Of a stretch of 22,613 nt of DNA, positions 1 through 7,750 are shown piece by piece (within the stretch, counting starts at the first letter, position 1; the number at the start of each line of letters is the position of its first letter). Location: the NCBI GenBank assembly GCA_004556055.1, contig SFIW01000046.1, positions 1 to 22,613 of the forward strand, read 5' to 3'. The notes beneath the pieces are model-generated. The model searched no databases and had not been told where the DNA came from. It saw only the letters and a list, made by a program, of their open reading frames with translations. The stretch comes from Planctomycetaceae bacterium (GTDB lineage Bacteria > Planctomycetota > Planctomycetia > Pirellulales > Thermoguttaceae). The translations under genes were made by a program, and so were the position numbers.

Positions 1-23
1 GATCTACGCTGATTGATCGACGC

Positions 24-43
24 GCGCGATCGAATGATCGCGC
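24..43. repeat. Perfect inverted repeat (8-bp stem) at the window start
   Basis: GCGCGATC (24-31) and GATCGCGC (36-43) are perfect complements around the 4-base loop GAAT. The repeat lies just before a second, longer hairpin at 53-80, so two hairpins stand in tandem between an upstream gene outside the window and the oxidoreductase gene. No T-run follows this first one, so it is not by itself a classical terminator. Confidence 0.6.
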
Positions 44-52
44 CAAAATATG

Positions 53-85
53 ACGGTCGACGCGAGCGGGCGTCGACCGTTCTTT
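53..85 (+). terminator. Rho-independent terminator of the gene upstream of the window
   Basis: A perfect 11-bp stem, ACGGTCGACGC (53-63) and GCGTCGACCGT (70-80), has a 6-base loop and is followed by the T-rich stretch TTCTTTAT. It would end a + strand gene lying to the left of the window. It also argues against the longest reading of the next gene, whose first possible ATG at 50 would lie at the foot of this hairpin. Confidence 0.7.
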
Positions 86-121
86 ATAGAATACACGATT
101 AGACTGATGGGTGGCAACGTT

Positions 122-1273
122 ATGAAAGAATTGGCTGTTTCTATTTTGGGGTTGGGAATGATGGGGCGCGCGCGTTCCGTCGCTTACGATAATTTGACGC
201 GCTTGTATCCTGATTGTCCCATTAAGCCGGTTCTCAGCCAAGCGTTCGTCCTGCCCAATGAAGTCGACGCGGCGAATTCGTTAGGATGGCGCGCGAATAC
301 GAATATGCGCTCCGTTCTCTATGCCGACGATACGGAATACGTCGATATTTGTCTTCCTAACGCGATGCACTACGCCGCGACGATGATGGCTCTCGACGCG
401 GGTAAGCATGTCTTTTGTGAAAAACCTCTTGCGATTTCCTTGAATGAAGCGCGGGAAATGACGGAGGCCGCCGAGGCGCGTCCCGACCTCTTAAATTCCG
501 TGCACTATACTTATCGCCGCGTCCCCGCGAACGTCTTCGCGCGCCAACTTGTGCAACAAAACCGTTTTGGGCGTCTTCTTGAAGCGCGAAGCTATTACAA
601 TCAGCATTGGGGAGTCGGCGGCAACTGGGGCGGTTGGCGTTTCGATTCCAAGGCTGGCGGGGGCACGGCGGGCGACTTAGGCTCCCATGCGATCGATATG
701 CTCTATTTCGTGACGGGGAAACGTCCCGTGCGTCTTTGCTCGATGCAGTTTACGCACGTGAACGAACGCGTCTTTACCGTCGACTACACGAAGGAAGACG
801 GCACGATCGAGAAGAAACAGGAACTGCGCAAAGTCGAGGTCGACGACGCGACGCGCGTGATGTATTATCTTCCCGACGGAGCGGTAGGCACGTTGTCATG
901 CACGCGCTACGCTCAGGGAACCGAGAATACGCAAGGCTATGAATTTTGGTTCGAACACGGAGCGATTCGTTGGTGCTACGACGATCTCGATTATCTTGAA
1001 ATCTACGATTCCGACGATCCGCAGCGCGGATGGAAGCGCGTCCTTTGCAGCAAGAACGGCTTCGCATATCAGGACACGCTAGATAATCCCGACGTCGGGT
1101 ATCGCGATCTTCTTTCCGCGGGCTGTTACGAGAATATGCGCGCGATCGCAAAGATCGATCCCGTCGCGCCGATAGCGTCCTTCCGCGACGCGTACGACGT
1201 CGACCGAACCCTCGAAGCGATACGCCTTTCCGCGAAGAATGAAACTTGGATTAGGCTTGACGAAGTGAAATGA
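122..1273 (+). CDS. Gfo/Idh/MocA family NAD(P)-dependent oxidoreductase
   Basis: A 383-residue protein with the two-domain layout of the Gfo/Idh/MocA family, whose members oxidise or reduce sugars, inositols and related polyols with NAD(P). The N-terminal Rossmann fold has its dinucleotide motif at residues 10-15 (GLGMMG). The family Glu-Lys-Pro signature is at 100-102, with Lys101 as the expected catalytic lysine. The C-terminal domain carries GDLGSHAID at 184-192, with His189 in the expected catalytic position. Length is typical and no signal peptide is seen, so a cytoplasmic enzyme is expected. ATG at 122 is preferred because earlier in-frame starts (50, 107) would begin in or just after a terminator hairpin and add unrelated residues; the ribosome binding site is weak. 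The substrate cannot be read from sequence. The next gene, on the same strand, starts 59 bases downstream. Confidence 0.9.
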   Translation: MKELAVSILGLGMMGRARSVAYDNLTRLYPDCPIKPVLSQAFVLPNEVDAANSLGWRANTNMRSVLYADDTEYVDICLPNAMHYAATMMALDAGKHVFCEKPLAISLNEAREMTEAAEARPDLLNSVHYTYRRVPANVFARQLVQQNRFGRLLEARSYYNQHWGVGGNWGGWRFDSKAGGGTAGDLGSHAIDMLYFVTGKRPVRLCSMQFTHVNERVFTVDYTKEDGTIEKKQELRKVEVDDATRVMYYLPDGAVGTLSCTRYAQGTENTQGYEFWFEHGAIRWCYDDLDYLEIYDSDDPQRGWKRVLCSKNGFAYQDTLDNPDVGYRDLLSAGCYENMRAIAKIDPVAPIASFRDAYDVDRTLEAIRLSAKNETWIRLDEVK

Positions 1274-1332
1274 CGCGGTAATTTAACATTGAAGTTAAGT
1301 TACGACGCCTTTTTAGAAAGAGTTATTACCGA

Positions 1333-2334
1333 ATGGCAGCAAATCTTACCCCCCAATATTTACGAGCAGAAGAAGAGTATCGACGCGCGCAGACTCCGGA
1401 AGAAGAGTTGCGCTGGCTTCAGGTGATGTTTGCGGAAATCCCGAAGCATAAAGCGAGCGAGAAGATGCAAGTTATGCTCAAGACGAAGATCTCCGAAGTT
1501 AAAAAGGAGATCGAAGCGTCGAAGGGTTCGAGTAAGAAGGTTGGAAAATCGGTCAAGATTCCGCGTCAAGGCGCGGGCACATGCGTTATTATCGGCGGAC
1601 CGAACGCCGGTAAAAGTCAGCTTTTGACCTTCTTTACGAAGGCGAAGCCTGAAGTCGCGCCGTATCCCTTTACGACGCAGACGGCGACTCCGGGTATGAT
1701 GCAGTGGCAAGACGTTTACGTTCAGCTTGTCGACACGCCGCCGATAACCCCCGATTTCTTTGAATCGTACCTCTACGGATACATTCGCGGCGCGGAGCTG
1801 GTTCTTCTTCTCGTCGATCCGACCTCCGATAACGGAATCCAGGAGTGTCAGGACGTTTTGGATCGTTTACAGAATACGAAAACGCGTTTGGCAGCGGAAT
1901 CAGGACTCGACGAGGACGACGTCGGGCTTTCCTACACGAAAACCTATCTTGTTCCCACGCATTGCGATTCCCCCGATTTCAACGATTGCATGGAGCTTTT
2001 CCACGAATTCTGCAAGACTCCCTTCCGCGAATTCCCGATTTCCGCGACGGAAGGGACGGGGACGGAAGAGTTGCGCAACGCGATTTACGAAGCGATGAAC
2101 GTCGTGCGCGTTTATACGAAGTCTCCGACGCAAAAACAGGCGGACATGGACAAGCCCTTCACGCTGCGCGTGGGTTGCAACGTCTTCGATCTGTGCGATC
2201 AGATCCATAAAGATTACGCGGCGCGTTTCAAGTTTGCGCGCGTTTGGGGCGCGAACGTTCACGACGGCACGGTCGTGAAGGGAGATTACGTCGTGAGCGA
2301 CGGAGACGTTGTCGAGATTAACGTCGCGCCGTGA
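1333..2334 (+). CDS. TGS-domain GTPase of the OBG/DRG type
   Basis: A 333-residue protein resembling developmentally regulated GTP-binding (DRG) and OBG-type GTPases, which generally act with ribosomes or RNA. A charged, probably helical N-terminal region (1-70) precedes the G domain. The P-loop GGPNAGKS is at 88-95 and a DRG/OBG-like switch I, PYPFTTQTATPG, at 110-121. Residues 273-333 form a C-terminal TGS domain. The nucleotide-binding motifs are not canonical. The G3 DxxG position reads DTPP (134-137). The G4 NKxD position appears to read THCD (209-212), at the end of a hydrophobic strand. The G5 position is SAT (237-239). Nucleotide preference and hydrolysis mechanism may therefore differ from classical DRG proteins. 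The gene ends in a strong terminator 27 bases later. The ribosome binding site is weak (AAAGAG, distant from the ATG). Family assignment is firm; function is inferred. Confidence 0.88.
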   Translation: MAANLTPQYLRAEEEYRRAQTPEEELRWLQVMFAEIPKHKASEKMQVMLKTKISEVKKEIEASKGSSKKVGKSVKIPRQGAGTCVIIGGPNAGKSQLLTFFTKAKPEVAPYPFTTQTATPGMMQWQDVYVQLVDTPPITPDFFESYLYGYIRGAELVLLLVDPTSDNGIQECQDVLDRLQNTKTRLAAESGLDEDDVGLSYTKTYLVPTHCDSPDFNDCMELFHEFCKTPFREFPISATEGTGTEELRNAIYEAMNVVRVYTKSPTQKQADMDKPFTLRVGCNVFDLCDQIHKDYAARFKFARVWGANVHDGTVVKGDYVVSDGDVVEINVAP

Positions 2335-2360
2335 CGTTTAGAATTAAGCGACGACCGTAG

Positions 2361-2397
2361 AAAAGGACGCGTTCCAGAATTAGGACGCGTCCTTTTT
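2361..2397 (+). terminator. Rho-independent terminator after the TGS GTPase
   Basis: AAAAGGACGCGT (2361-2372) and ACGCGTCCTTTT (2385-2396) form a perfect 12-bp stem with a 12-base loop and end in a T5 run. The A-run on the left arm means it could also stop - strand transcripts arriving from the ADP-ribosylglycohydrolase gene, which converges on it from 2438. Confidence 0.85.
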
Positions 2398-2437
2398 CAC
2401 TTGGGTTCGGAGCGTTCGTCTGGAGTTGACGCGAGAA

Positions 2438-3538
2438 TTACAAGGATTCGTATCGCGTCGCGACGTCGGGACGCGACATTGGAAAGTCGGAGACGGTCGA
2501 CGCGATAAATAAATCTTCCGCGACAAGATCGATCAGCTCTCGACATTCCAGGTTCTGGATATATTTTGTCGGAATCGAGCTCGCGCCTAATTTCGCGCCG
2601 AGAATATTTCCCGCGATAGCGCCTGTCGAGTCGCTGTCCCCCGAGTGATTGACGGCGGCGACGATCGCGCGTTCAAAGTCGTTTTCATGACGAATCGAGG
2701 CGTAAAGCGCGATAGCAAGCGCTTCGTCGCCGACCCATCCTTCTCCGAGTTGATTGATCGCGTCGACGTCCTCTGATTGCGCCTGACGCGCAAGGTCTAC
2801 GGCTTTGTCGAGGAGGTTGAAGAACGCGTCGCGTTTCGGCGAGGGAGAGAAGAGACGCGCGATCGCGTCGATTGATTCGCGGGTCGCTTCTGAGACGGAT
2901 AAGCCCGGACGATTCGCGAGATTATGAACAATATAGGCTTGCGCCGCCGAGGGAAGATAGCCAAGTTCGTGCGAGTGCGTGAGCGCTGCGGATTCCGCGC
3001 CAAGAATTGTCGCGAAGTCGCTTGCGTCTTCCGGAAAAAGGAGTCCTATAGGCGCCACGCGCATGACCCCGCCGCACCCGCAGCTATCGTTGATCGGCGC
3101 GTCGAGGGAGCCGAGTTGCGTTCTAGAAAGCGAATTGAGACACGTGTTTCCGGGCGCTCGACGATCCGTCATTCCGGGGACGCCGAATAACCAATGATTT
3201 CCCTCCAGTTCTTCTATTTGGCCAAGATACCATATGCGATAGGCGCGCCCTATTTCTTCGATATAATCTTTTTTCTTCGCGTCCTTACAGCGTCTGACCT
3301 TGGTCGCTAGGAGCCCGAAGGCAGTAGCCAACGTCATCTGCGTGTCGTCGGAGATCAGAGCTTGCCCATGAGAGAGTTCGAAGTCTGTAATACCGTTCGA
3401 ACCGTACTTTTGTATTATTGTCTTGTAAGAAAAGAATTCAACAGTATATCCAAGCGCGTCGCCAATTGCTCCGCCGAGGAGACACCCGTGATGAAAAGAA
3501 TTACAGCAATAGAAGAAGAAGCGTCCTGATAGTAGCAT
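2438..3538 (-). CDS. ADP-ribosylglycohydrolase (DraG) family protein
   Basis: A 366-residue member of the ADP-ribosylglycohydrolase family, which removes ADP-ribose from proteins or small molecules using a binuclear metal centre. Family hallmarks are GCLLGGAIGDALGY near the N terminus (residues 18-31), the metal-binding ISDDTQMTL (Asp64, Asp65, Thr66), and the C-terminal GDSDSTGAIAG with Asp301 and Asp303. No signal peptide or membrane segment is evident. ATG at 3538 was chosen over an in-frame TTG at 3559 because a TATACT -10-like element lies at 3561-3566, so a transcript from it would begin at or after the TTG. Neither start has a clear Shine-Dalgarno sequence. The roughly 17 residues before the conserved block are rich in Phe and Cys and atypical, so the start stays uncertain. 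No partner ADP-ribosyltransferase is in the window. The substrate is unknown. Confidence 0.88.
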   Translation of the reverse strand: MLLSGRFFFYCCNSFHHGCLLGGAIGDALGYTVEFFSYKTIIQKYGSNGITDFELSHGQALISDDTQMTLATAFGLLATKVRRCKDAKKKDYIEEIGRAYRIWYLGQIEELEGNHWLFGVPGMTDRRAPGNTCLNSLSRTQLGSLDAPINDSCGCGGVMRVAPIGLLFPEDASDFATILGAESAALTHSHELGYLPSAAQAYIVHNLANRPGLSVSEATRESIDAIARLFSPSPKRDAFFNLLDKAVDLARQAQSEDVDAINQLGEGWVGDEALAIALYASIRHENDFERAIVAAVNHSGDSDSTGAIAGNILGAKLGASSIPTKYIQNLECRELIDLVAEDLFIASTVSDFPMSRPDVATRYESL

Positions 3539-3888
3539 TATAGCGGTATTTGATTTCAAGAGTATAGAAATTCCGATAAGTCATGATTGTGAGATAGAAA
3601 GAATCTATTTCTTTTGAGTTTTAGTGAAGAGGAGAGAAATCGTAGTCCGATAAAGAACGCAGGATATCAAAGATTCATACGCAAGTATGGATCGTTCGGC
3701 TGGCGTTAAGGATGACGACTACCGTATGTAACCTAAAATAAAGGAGACGAGCCTCTTGGCTTTTCGATAGGAAAGGTCTAGACGTCGTCGAACGAAGTCC
3801 GATATCGTAAGATATGCGTGACAAAGACGTTCCGACGTTGCGGTCTTGACTTGTCGACGTCTCGGAGTCATGACGTAAAGGATTAGAA
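3539..3888. other. Divergent intergenic region, no gene recognised
   Basis: These 350 bases separate the - strand ADP-ribosylglycohydrolase gene from the + strand lipoprotein gene and should hold both promoters. Visible items are a TATACT hexamer on the - strand at 3561-3566 with only a poor -35 match, a small inverted repeat ATATC/GATAT near 3800-3814, and the AAAGGA ribosome binding site just before 3889. A 77-codon open frame on the - strand (3675-3908) has no ribosome binding site, overlaps the lipoprotein start and looks non-coding. No convincing + strand promoter was found. Confidence 0.5.
3561..3566 (-). promoter_or_regulatory. Possible -10 element for the ADP-ribosylglycohydrolase gene
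   Basis: TATACT on the - strand is the same hexamer seen in two better promoters of this window (4318-4323 and 18046-18051). Seventeen bases upstream the -35 region reads CAATCA, a poor match to TTGACA, so this is a weak call. Transcription from it would favour the ATG at 3538 as start codon. Confidence 0.3.
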
Positions 3889-4131
3889 ATGAAATCGATC
3901 GAATGCAAAGGACGCGTTTTTTTCGGCGTTCTCGCTCTTTCAGCGCTAATGATCGCGCCGCTTGTCGGTTGTCAGGTCACGCGCAATGGCCAGACGTTGC
4001 CGAGCCCCTATTATCTGGACGATGATATTCAATATCATCCGTCTGGAACAGAATTCCAGTATCAGCAGGAAGTTGATCGCATGAATGCGATTAATGCGGA
4101 ACGCGCCGCGGCTGCTAATGGTCAGTATTGA
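3889..4131 (+). CDS. Small planctomycete-type lipoprotein
   Basis: An 80-residue protein with a lipoprotein signal peptide: a Lys/Arg-containing start, a hydrophobic stretch at about 10-24, and the lipobox LVGC ending at Cys28, where cleavage and lipidation are expected. The mature part of about 53 residues contains SPYYLDDDIQYHPSGTEF, a pattern I associate with small secreted or lipidated planctomycete proteins of unknown function (from memory, not searched). The tail is a short polar helix rich in Ala, Glu and Asn. A good ribosome binding site, AAAGGA, precedes the ATG. The gene is monocistronic, followed by a terminator at 4233-4280. It is probably anchored in a cell-envelope membrane. Its role is unknown. 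Confidence 0.8.
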   Translation: MKSIECKGRVFFGVLALSALMIAPLVGCQVTRNGQTLPSPYYLDDDIQYHPSGTEFQYQQEVDRMNAINAERAAAANGQY

Positions 4132-4232
4132 TATTGACGCGCTGGTCTAATCGTTGGGAAACGTTGAAAAACGAGTCCAAACGTCTGACTCAGGGAAAAG
4201 CTTTTAGGTTTTGGCTTTTGACGATATTTAGG

Positions 4233-4280
4233 AACTCTGTCGTTCGTAAAAATTAGCGAACGGCGGAGTTTTTTTCTTTT
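4233..4280 (+). terminator. Rho-independent terminator after the lipoprotein gene
   Basis: AACTCTGTCGTTCG (4233-4246) pairs with CGAACGGCGGAGTT (4257-4270) over 14 bp with two G-U pairs. The loop is A/T-rich (10 bases), and a long T-rich tract follows. It lies about 100 bases after the lipoprotein stop codon; those 100 bases hold no other recognisable feature. Confidence 0.85.
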
Positions 4281-4294
4281 TTCCTATCAAACTC

Positions 4295-4323
4295 TTTAAA
4301 TAACGTTCTTTTCCCGCTATACT
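4295..4323 (+). promoter_or_regulatory. Sigma70-type promoter of the membrane protein gene
   Basis: TTTAAA (4295-4300, 4 of 6 matches to the -35 consensus) and TATACT (4318-4323, 5 of 6 to the -10 consensus) are separated by exactly 17 bases. The pair sits directly after the preceding terminator and about 47 bases before the chosen ATG. Confidence 0.6.
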
Positions 4324-4370
4324 AGGGAGAAGCGTTGCGACAGACTCGGTTGATTGTTACGGAGAGTTGG

Positions 4371-4880
4371 ATGGAAGAATTGATGAACGCGCAGTGGTTC
4401 GGGGCTCCCTCTGTGCGGTTTTGGTTAGTGCAAATCGTTTTCTGGACAGGGTATTCGTTCATTGTTGGAACAATCGGGACGTCTCCGTTTCGAAAGACAA
4501 AGTTTCGTCAATCGACCTGGTCGTCTTTTGTTCTAGGCTCCGTTGGACTCATGAGCGCGTTCGTTTCGCAGTTCCTTTTTGATCTCGATAAACAGCTCGA
4601 TATGCTCGGTCCGTACGCCTTCTTCTCTTCAATTGCCGCGACAGCGATCTCAACCGTCGCGGTGGGAGTCTTCTCGATCGTCTTTCCGCAAGAGGAATAC
4701 TTAGACGATCGCGACTACTTTCCAGAGGAAAGAGAACGCCGCGTTAGGGGACGCGTCGAGCCGAGCGATTATCCTCCTCAATATTATGTTCATGAGGACG
4801 ACGAATACGAAGAACGAGCTTCTCGAGAAAATCGCGAGTACCCGCCTCAACAGCGTCCCGTGCGTCGAAGGATGAGATAG
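4371..4880 (+). CDS. Membrane protein with three transmembrane segments and a charged tail
   Basis: A 169-residue protein not recognised as a named family. Three hydrophobic segments are visible at about residues 17-37, 50-70 and 79-106. A strongly charged, proline- and tyrosine-rich tail follows (about 107-169), starting acidic and ending in a basic cluster (RPVRRRMR). The charge pattern suggests the tail is soluble and disordered, perhaps cytoplasmic. ATG at 4371 is chosen because GGAGAG (4361-4366) lies just upstream; an ATG at 4383 is possible, and a TTG at 4335 is less likely. A good promoter lies at 4295-4323. The stop codon is 42 bases before the SGNH hydrolase start, so the two may be co-transcribed. 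No function can be assigned. Confidence 0.7.
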   Translation: MEELMNAQWFGAPSVRFWLVQIVFWTGYSFIVGTIGTSPFRKTKFRQSTWSSFVLGSVGLMSAFVSQFLFDLDKQLDMLGPYAFFSSIAATAISTVAVGVFSIVFPQEEYLDDRDYFPEERERRVRGRVEPSDYPPQYYVHEDDEYEERASRENREYPPQQRPVRRRMR

Positions 4881-4922
4881 TCGAAACGCCAATTGACATA
4901 TTTGTGAAGGAGATAGGATTCG

Positions 4923-6152
4923 ATGCAACGTCGCACGTTTATAGGAGCTCTCTCGGCTGGCGCTCTCTTAATGGCTACCGGTTCGATATTAAAGGGCGCG
5001 GACGCCTCCGCTGGAGAAGTCGCCAAGAATATCATTCGCCGTCAGCCGTATTACTTCACCGTCGCGGATAAGAAGTTCCGTACGGGCAAAGGAAACGTCG
5101 CGTTTTTAGGCGGATCGATTACGGAGATGGACGGTTACCGTCCGATGGTTTGCGAATATCTGAAAAAGAAATATCCTCAGACTCACTTCAATTTCATCGA
5201 CGCGGGCGTTTCGTCGACCTGTTCCAATTTGGGCGCGTTTCGCGTCGACGAAGACGTGATCCAGCGCTGCGAAGGAGGAAAGGGCCCGGATCTCTTCTTC
5301 GTCGAATACGCCGTCAACGACAATCAGGACGGTTTCTTCAACCTTGAACAGTCGATTAGAGGGATGGAAGGCGTAATTCGTCGGATCAAAGCGGCGAATC
5401 CGGACGCGGCGATCGTTATGACCTTCTTCGCGAATATCCCTTTGATGGAAAAATATCGCGCGGGCGAAATCCCAACGAGTATTCAGGCGCATACGGCGGT
5501 CGCGGAACATTACGGTATTTCGACCGTCAACGTGGCGAAGGAACTTCAAGAAGAGATCGACGCTGGTAATACGACGTGGGAGATTTATGGGGACGTACAC
5601 CCGGCTCCGCGCGGCAATCGGATGGTCGCCGACATGATCGAGAAACTCCTCGACTACGTATGGCGGGTTCCCGCGACGTGCTCTTTGTGCGCAATCCGTT
5701 CGAGCGAGGTCGAACCTCTTGATCCTTATTCCTACGGAACAGCGGGGTGGGTAGATTTTGACGCGGCGCAGACGGAAGGTTTTACGCGCGAGATCCCCGA
5801 TTGGTCGAAGATTCCAGGCGCGCTTCGCGAACGCTTTGCCGGTCAAGAACTCCTCTGCGCTAACGAACCGGGCGCGACTTTTTCGCTGACCTTTCACGGC
5901 AACGCCGCCGGGCTCTATGTTTTGGCGGGGCCCGACTCGTGGAAAATTGACGTGAGCGTCGACGGCGGCGCTCCGACGTGCATGAACGTGGTTCATCCGT
6001 ATAGCGGAGGCCTTCATTATCCGCGTCTTGTCGTATTGGCGGACGGGCTCGCAACCGGCGAACATCGCGTAACGGCTCGTTTGTGCGAGAATGAAGAAGG
6101 GGAGCCCGTCGCGCTGAGAATCTTGAAAATCGGCGTGAATCGCGGCGAATAA
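4923..6152 (+). CDS. Tat-exported SGNH/GDSL-family hydrolase (probable carbohydrate esterase)
   Basis: A 409-residue protein with a twin-arginine signal peptide: RRTFIG at 3-8, a hydrophobic stretch to about 23, and likely cleavage after GADA. The SGNH blocks are in order. Block I is GGSIT (63-67) with Ser65 as nucleophile. Block II has Gly104 in SNLGAF. Block III is AVND with Asn132. Block V is GDVHP with Asp224 and His226 completing the catalytic set. Residues from about 260 to 409 form an extra, probably beta-sandwich, domain, reminiscent of accessory domains in carbohydrate esterases. Such enzymes typically remove acetyl groups from polysaccharides outside the cytoplasm. AAGGAG lies 10 bases upstream of the ATG. 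It converges on a GH28 gene with a shared terminator, which suggests a pectin-related role by inference; the substrate is not shown by sequence. Confidence 0.87.
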   Translation: MQRRTFIGALSAGALLMATGSILKGADASAGEVAKNIIRRQPYYFTVADKKFRTGKGNVAFLGGSITEMDGYRPMVCEYLKKKYPQTHFNFIDAGVSSTCSNLGAFRVDEDVIQRCEGGKGPDLFFVEYAVNDNQDGFFNLEQSIRGMEGVIRRIKAANPDAAIVMTFFANIPLMEKYRAGEIPTSIQAHTAVAEHYGISTVNVAKELQEEIDAGNTTWEIYGDVHPAPRGNRMVADMIEKLLDYVWRVPATCSLCAIRSSEVEPLDPYSYGTAGWVDFDAAQTEGFTREIPDWSKIPGALRERFAGQELLCANEPGATFSLTFHGNAAGLYVLAGPDSWKIDVSVDGGAPTCMNVVHPYSGGLHYPRLVVLADGLATGEHRVTARLCENEEGEPVALRILKIGVNRGE

Positions 6153-6173
6153 AAAGCGTGTCGGCATAAAAAG

Positions 6174-6208
6174 AGGCGCGACTTCGAATCAAGAAGTCGC
6201 GCCTTTTT
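6174..6208. terminator. Bidirectional terminator between the SGNH hydrolase and GH28 genes
   Basis: AGGCGCGACTTC (6174-6185) and GAAGTCGCGCCT (6193-6204) form a perfect 12-bp stem with a 7-base loop. T-runs follow on the right, and A-runs precede on the left, so it can work on both strands. It serves the two convergent genes ending at 6152 (+) and 6231 (-). Confidence 0.88.
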
Positions 6209-6230
6209 CTTTGGAATCAGACGTCGCGGA

Positions 6231-7706
6231 TTATTTGATTTCGACGTTGTCCGTATGGTCGCCGATGTGGATCAGCGGAGAATTCGCGTCGAGTTTCTTT
6301 CCGAAAACAGTGATATTTTCGAGGGTGACGCCGTCGGTGCGGTGCGTCTCGTCCGCGCCGTTGAAGAGAATACCCGCGTAAGAGATATCGCCCGTAACGT
6401 TGATGTTGCGAATGACGACGTTCTTAATATGCCCCGGTTCTTGCGTGTGCATGTATTGGTTGACGACGGGACGTCCCACAAAGAGCCAGTTGTCACGGTT
6501 GGCGACGTCGACGTTGAACTTCAACTGAGAAATGTCGATGTTCTTCATCTTTTCGAGCTCTTCGGGAGTGAGAGCGTTTTCGACGCCCATCTCGAAGTTG
6601 ACGTTCTCGACAAGGACGTTTTCCATAATCATTCTCTCGCCGGGTTCGAAAAGGAAGTTGCGCGTTTGCGCGTGGATGACGTCGATATTGCGGAAGATTA
6701 CGTTGCGCATGTACGGGGCGCGGCTTTCATGTCCCATGAGGACGATACGCGCGCGATCGCACCAGAAGACGCAATTTTCGACGGTGACGTCTTCGCAATT
6801 TCCGTTGTTTACGTCGAGCCCTTTGAGCGCCATGCAGTCGTCGTCGGTTCGGATGAAGGTATTGCGCACAGTGACGCGACGCGAATTACAGGGGTTGATT
6901 CCGTCGTCGTTTTGCACACGTCCGCCGCAGAGCTTGATATTCTCGATGAGAACGTCGTCGCAGTTTACGGGGACGACGGTCCAGTGCGACGCGCCGCGGA
7001 TAATAATCCCTTCGATATGAACGTTTTGCGAACTGTTGATCGAAAGGACGTGGGGGCACGGCCCAGTCGGCCACGGCCACTTTGAGGAATCGACGACTCC
7101 GCGACCGCGTATCGCGATATTTTTACCGTGCGCGTAAATCTGGCACTTGACGACGGCGCCGGGCGCGAGGTAGAGCGTTTGGTTGTCCGTCAACTCGACT
7201 TTTCCGCCTTCGGGTTCGTGGACGCCGGGCCCGTAATAGACGACGTTGGGATCGTCGGCGTTAGGAACGTCTTTTTCCGGAGGATTGACGAAGACGAGAA
7301 GAGGATGTTCTCGACCGTTGTACTCGACGGAGAATTGGCACGGTTTATCGACGTCGACGGAGAATGAGCCGTCTTCGTTTTTTGTCGGCTTAATCCCGAG
7401 GGAGAGGGGACGAACGGTTAGCGCGTCGATTTCTTTTCCGACGTTAGGCGTAATCTTAAGTTCGACGCGTTCGTCGGCGTCGAGCGAGAGGAAGGCGTAT
7501 TCTCCGCCGTAGTTATATTTTTCAAAAGGCGGATCCGCGGTGCGCGCGCTTAACGGCGTCGCGTCGCTTCCGTTGACTTGAACTTTCCAGAGCGCGCTGG
7601 GCGTTTCTCCTTCTGGAACGGGCCACAGCGTCACCTCGGCGTTCACGCTAGAAACGCACAGGATTCCTAGCGTGAACGCGATAGCAAGTAAAAGGGATTT
7701 CTTCAT
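6231..7706 (-). CDS. Glycoside hydrolase family 28 (polygalacturonase-like) secreted protein
   Basis: A 491-residue protein with a Sec signal peptide (MKKS start, hydrophobic core to about 20, likely cleavage after VNA at 21-23). An N-terminal beta domain (about 24-150) precedes a right-handed beta-helix typical of GH28, a family that hydrolyses polygalacturonan or rhamnogalacturonan. GH28-like active-site motifs are NDDG at 266-269 (classical NTD), TDDDC at 287-291 (the paired aspartates) and GHES at 325-328 (classical GHG). A canonical RIK motif is not obvious, so it may belong to a divergent subfamily. ATG at 7706 is chosen over one at 7766 because it opens the signal peptide and has GAAAGGA about 7 bases upstream; the longer reading would overlap polA. 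The gap to the polA stop is 44 bases with no visible terminator, so read-through from polA is possible. Confidence 0.88.
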   Translation of the reverse strand: MKKSLLLAIAFTLGILCVSSVNAEVTLWPVPEGETPSALWKVQVNGSDATPLSARTADPPFEKYNYGGEYAFLSLDADERVELKITPNVGKEIDALTVRPLSLGIKPTKNEDGSFSVDVDKPCQFSVEYNGREHPLLVFVNPPEKDVPNADDPNVVYYGPGVHEPEGGKVELTDNQTLYLAPGAVVKCQIYAHGKNIAIRGRGVVDSSKWPWPTGPCPHVLSINSSQNVHIEGIIIRGASHWTVVPVNCDDVLIENIKLCGGRVQNDDGINPCNSRRVTVRNTFIRTDDDCMALKGLDVNNGNCEDVTVENCVFWCDRARIVLMGHESRAPYMRNVIFRNIDVIHAQTRNFLFEPGERMIMENVLVENVNFEMGVENALTPEELEKMKNIDISQLKFNVDVANRDNWLFVGRPVVNQYMHTQEPGHIKNVVIRNINVTGDISYAGILFNGADETHRTDGVTLENITVFGKKLDANSPLIHIGDHTDNVEIK

Positions 7707-7750
7707 AGAGTGTCCTTTCAAGGTGTTGCGCGAAATCGAGACGTCGCGCT

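Noticed and set aside
3675..3908. 77-codon open frame on the - strand in the intergenic region
   Set aside because: No ribosome binding site, no recognisable domain, unlike the codon pattern of the neighbouring genes, and it overlaps the lipoprotein start on the other strand.
4893..4919. TTGACA followed by TAGGAT upstream of the SGNH hydrolase
   Set aside because: The spacer is only 15 bases, and the start of transcription would fall at the ATG, beyond the good ribosome binding site at 4907-4912.
5106..6167. 353-codon open frame on the - strand
   Set aside because: It is the shadow of the SGNH hydrolase, whose catalytic blocks, Tat signal and ribosome binding site are all on the + strand.
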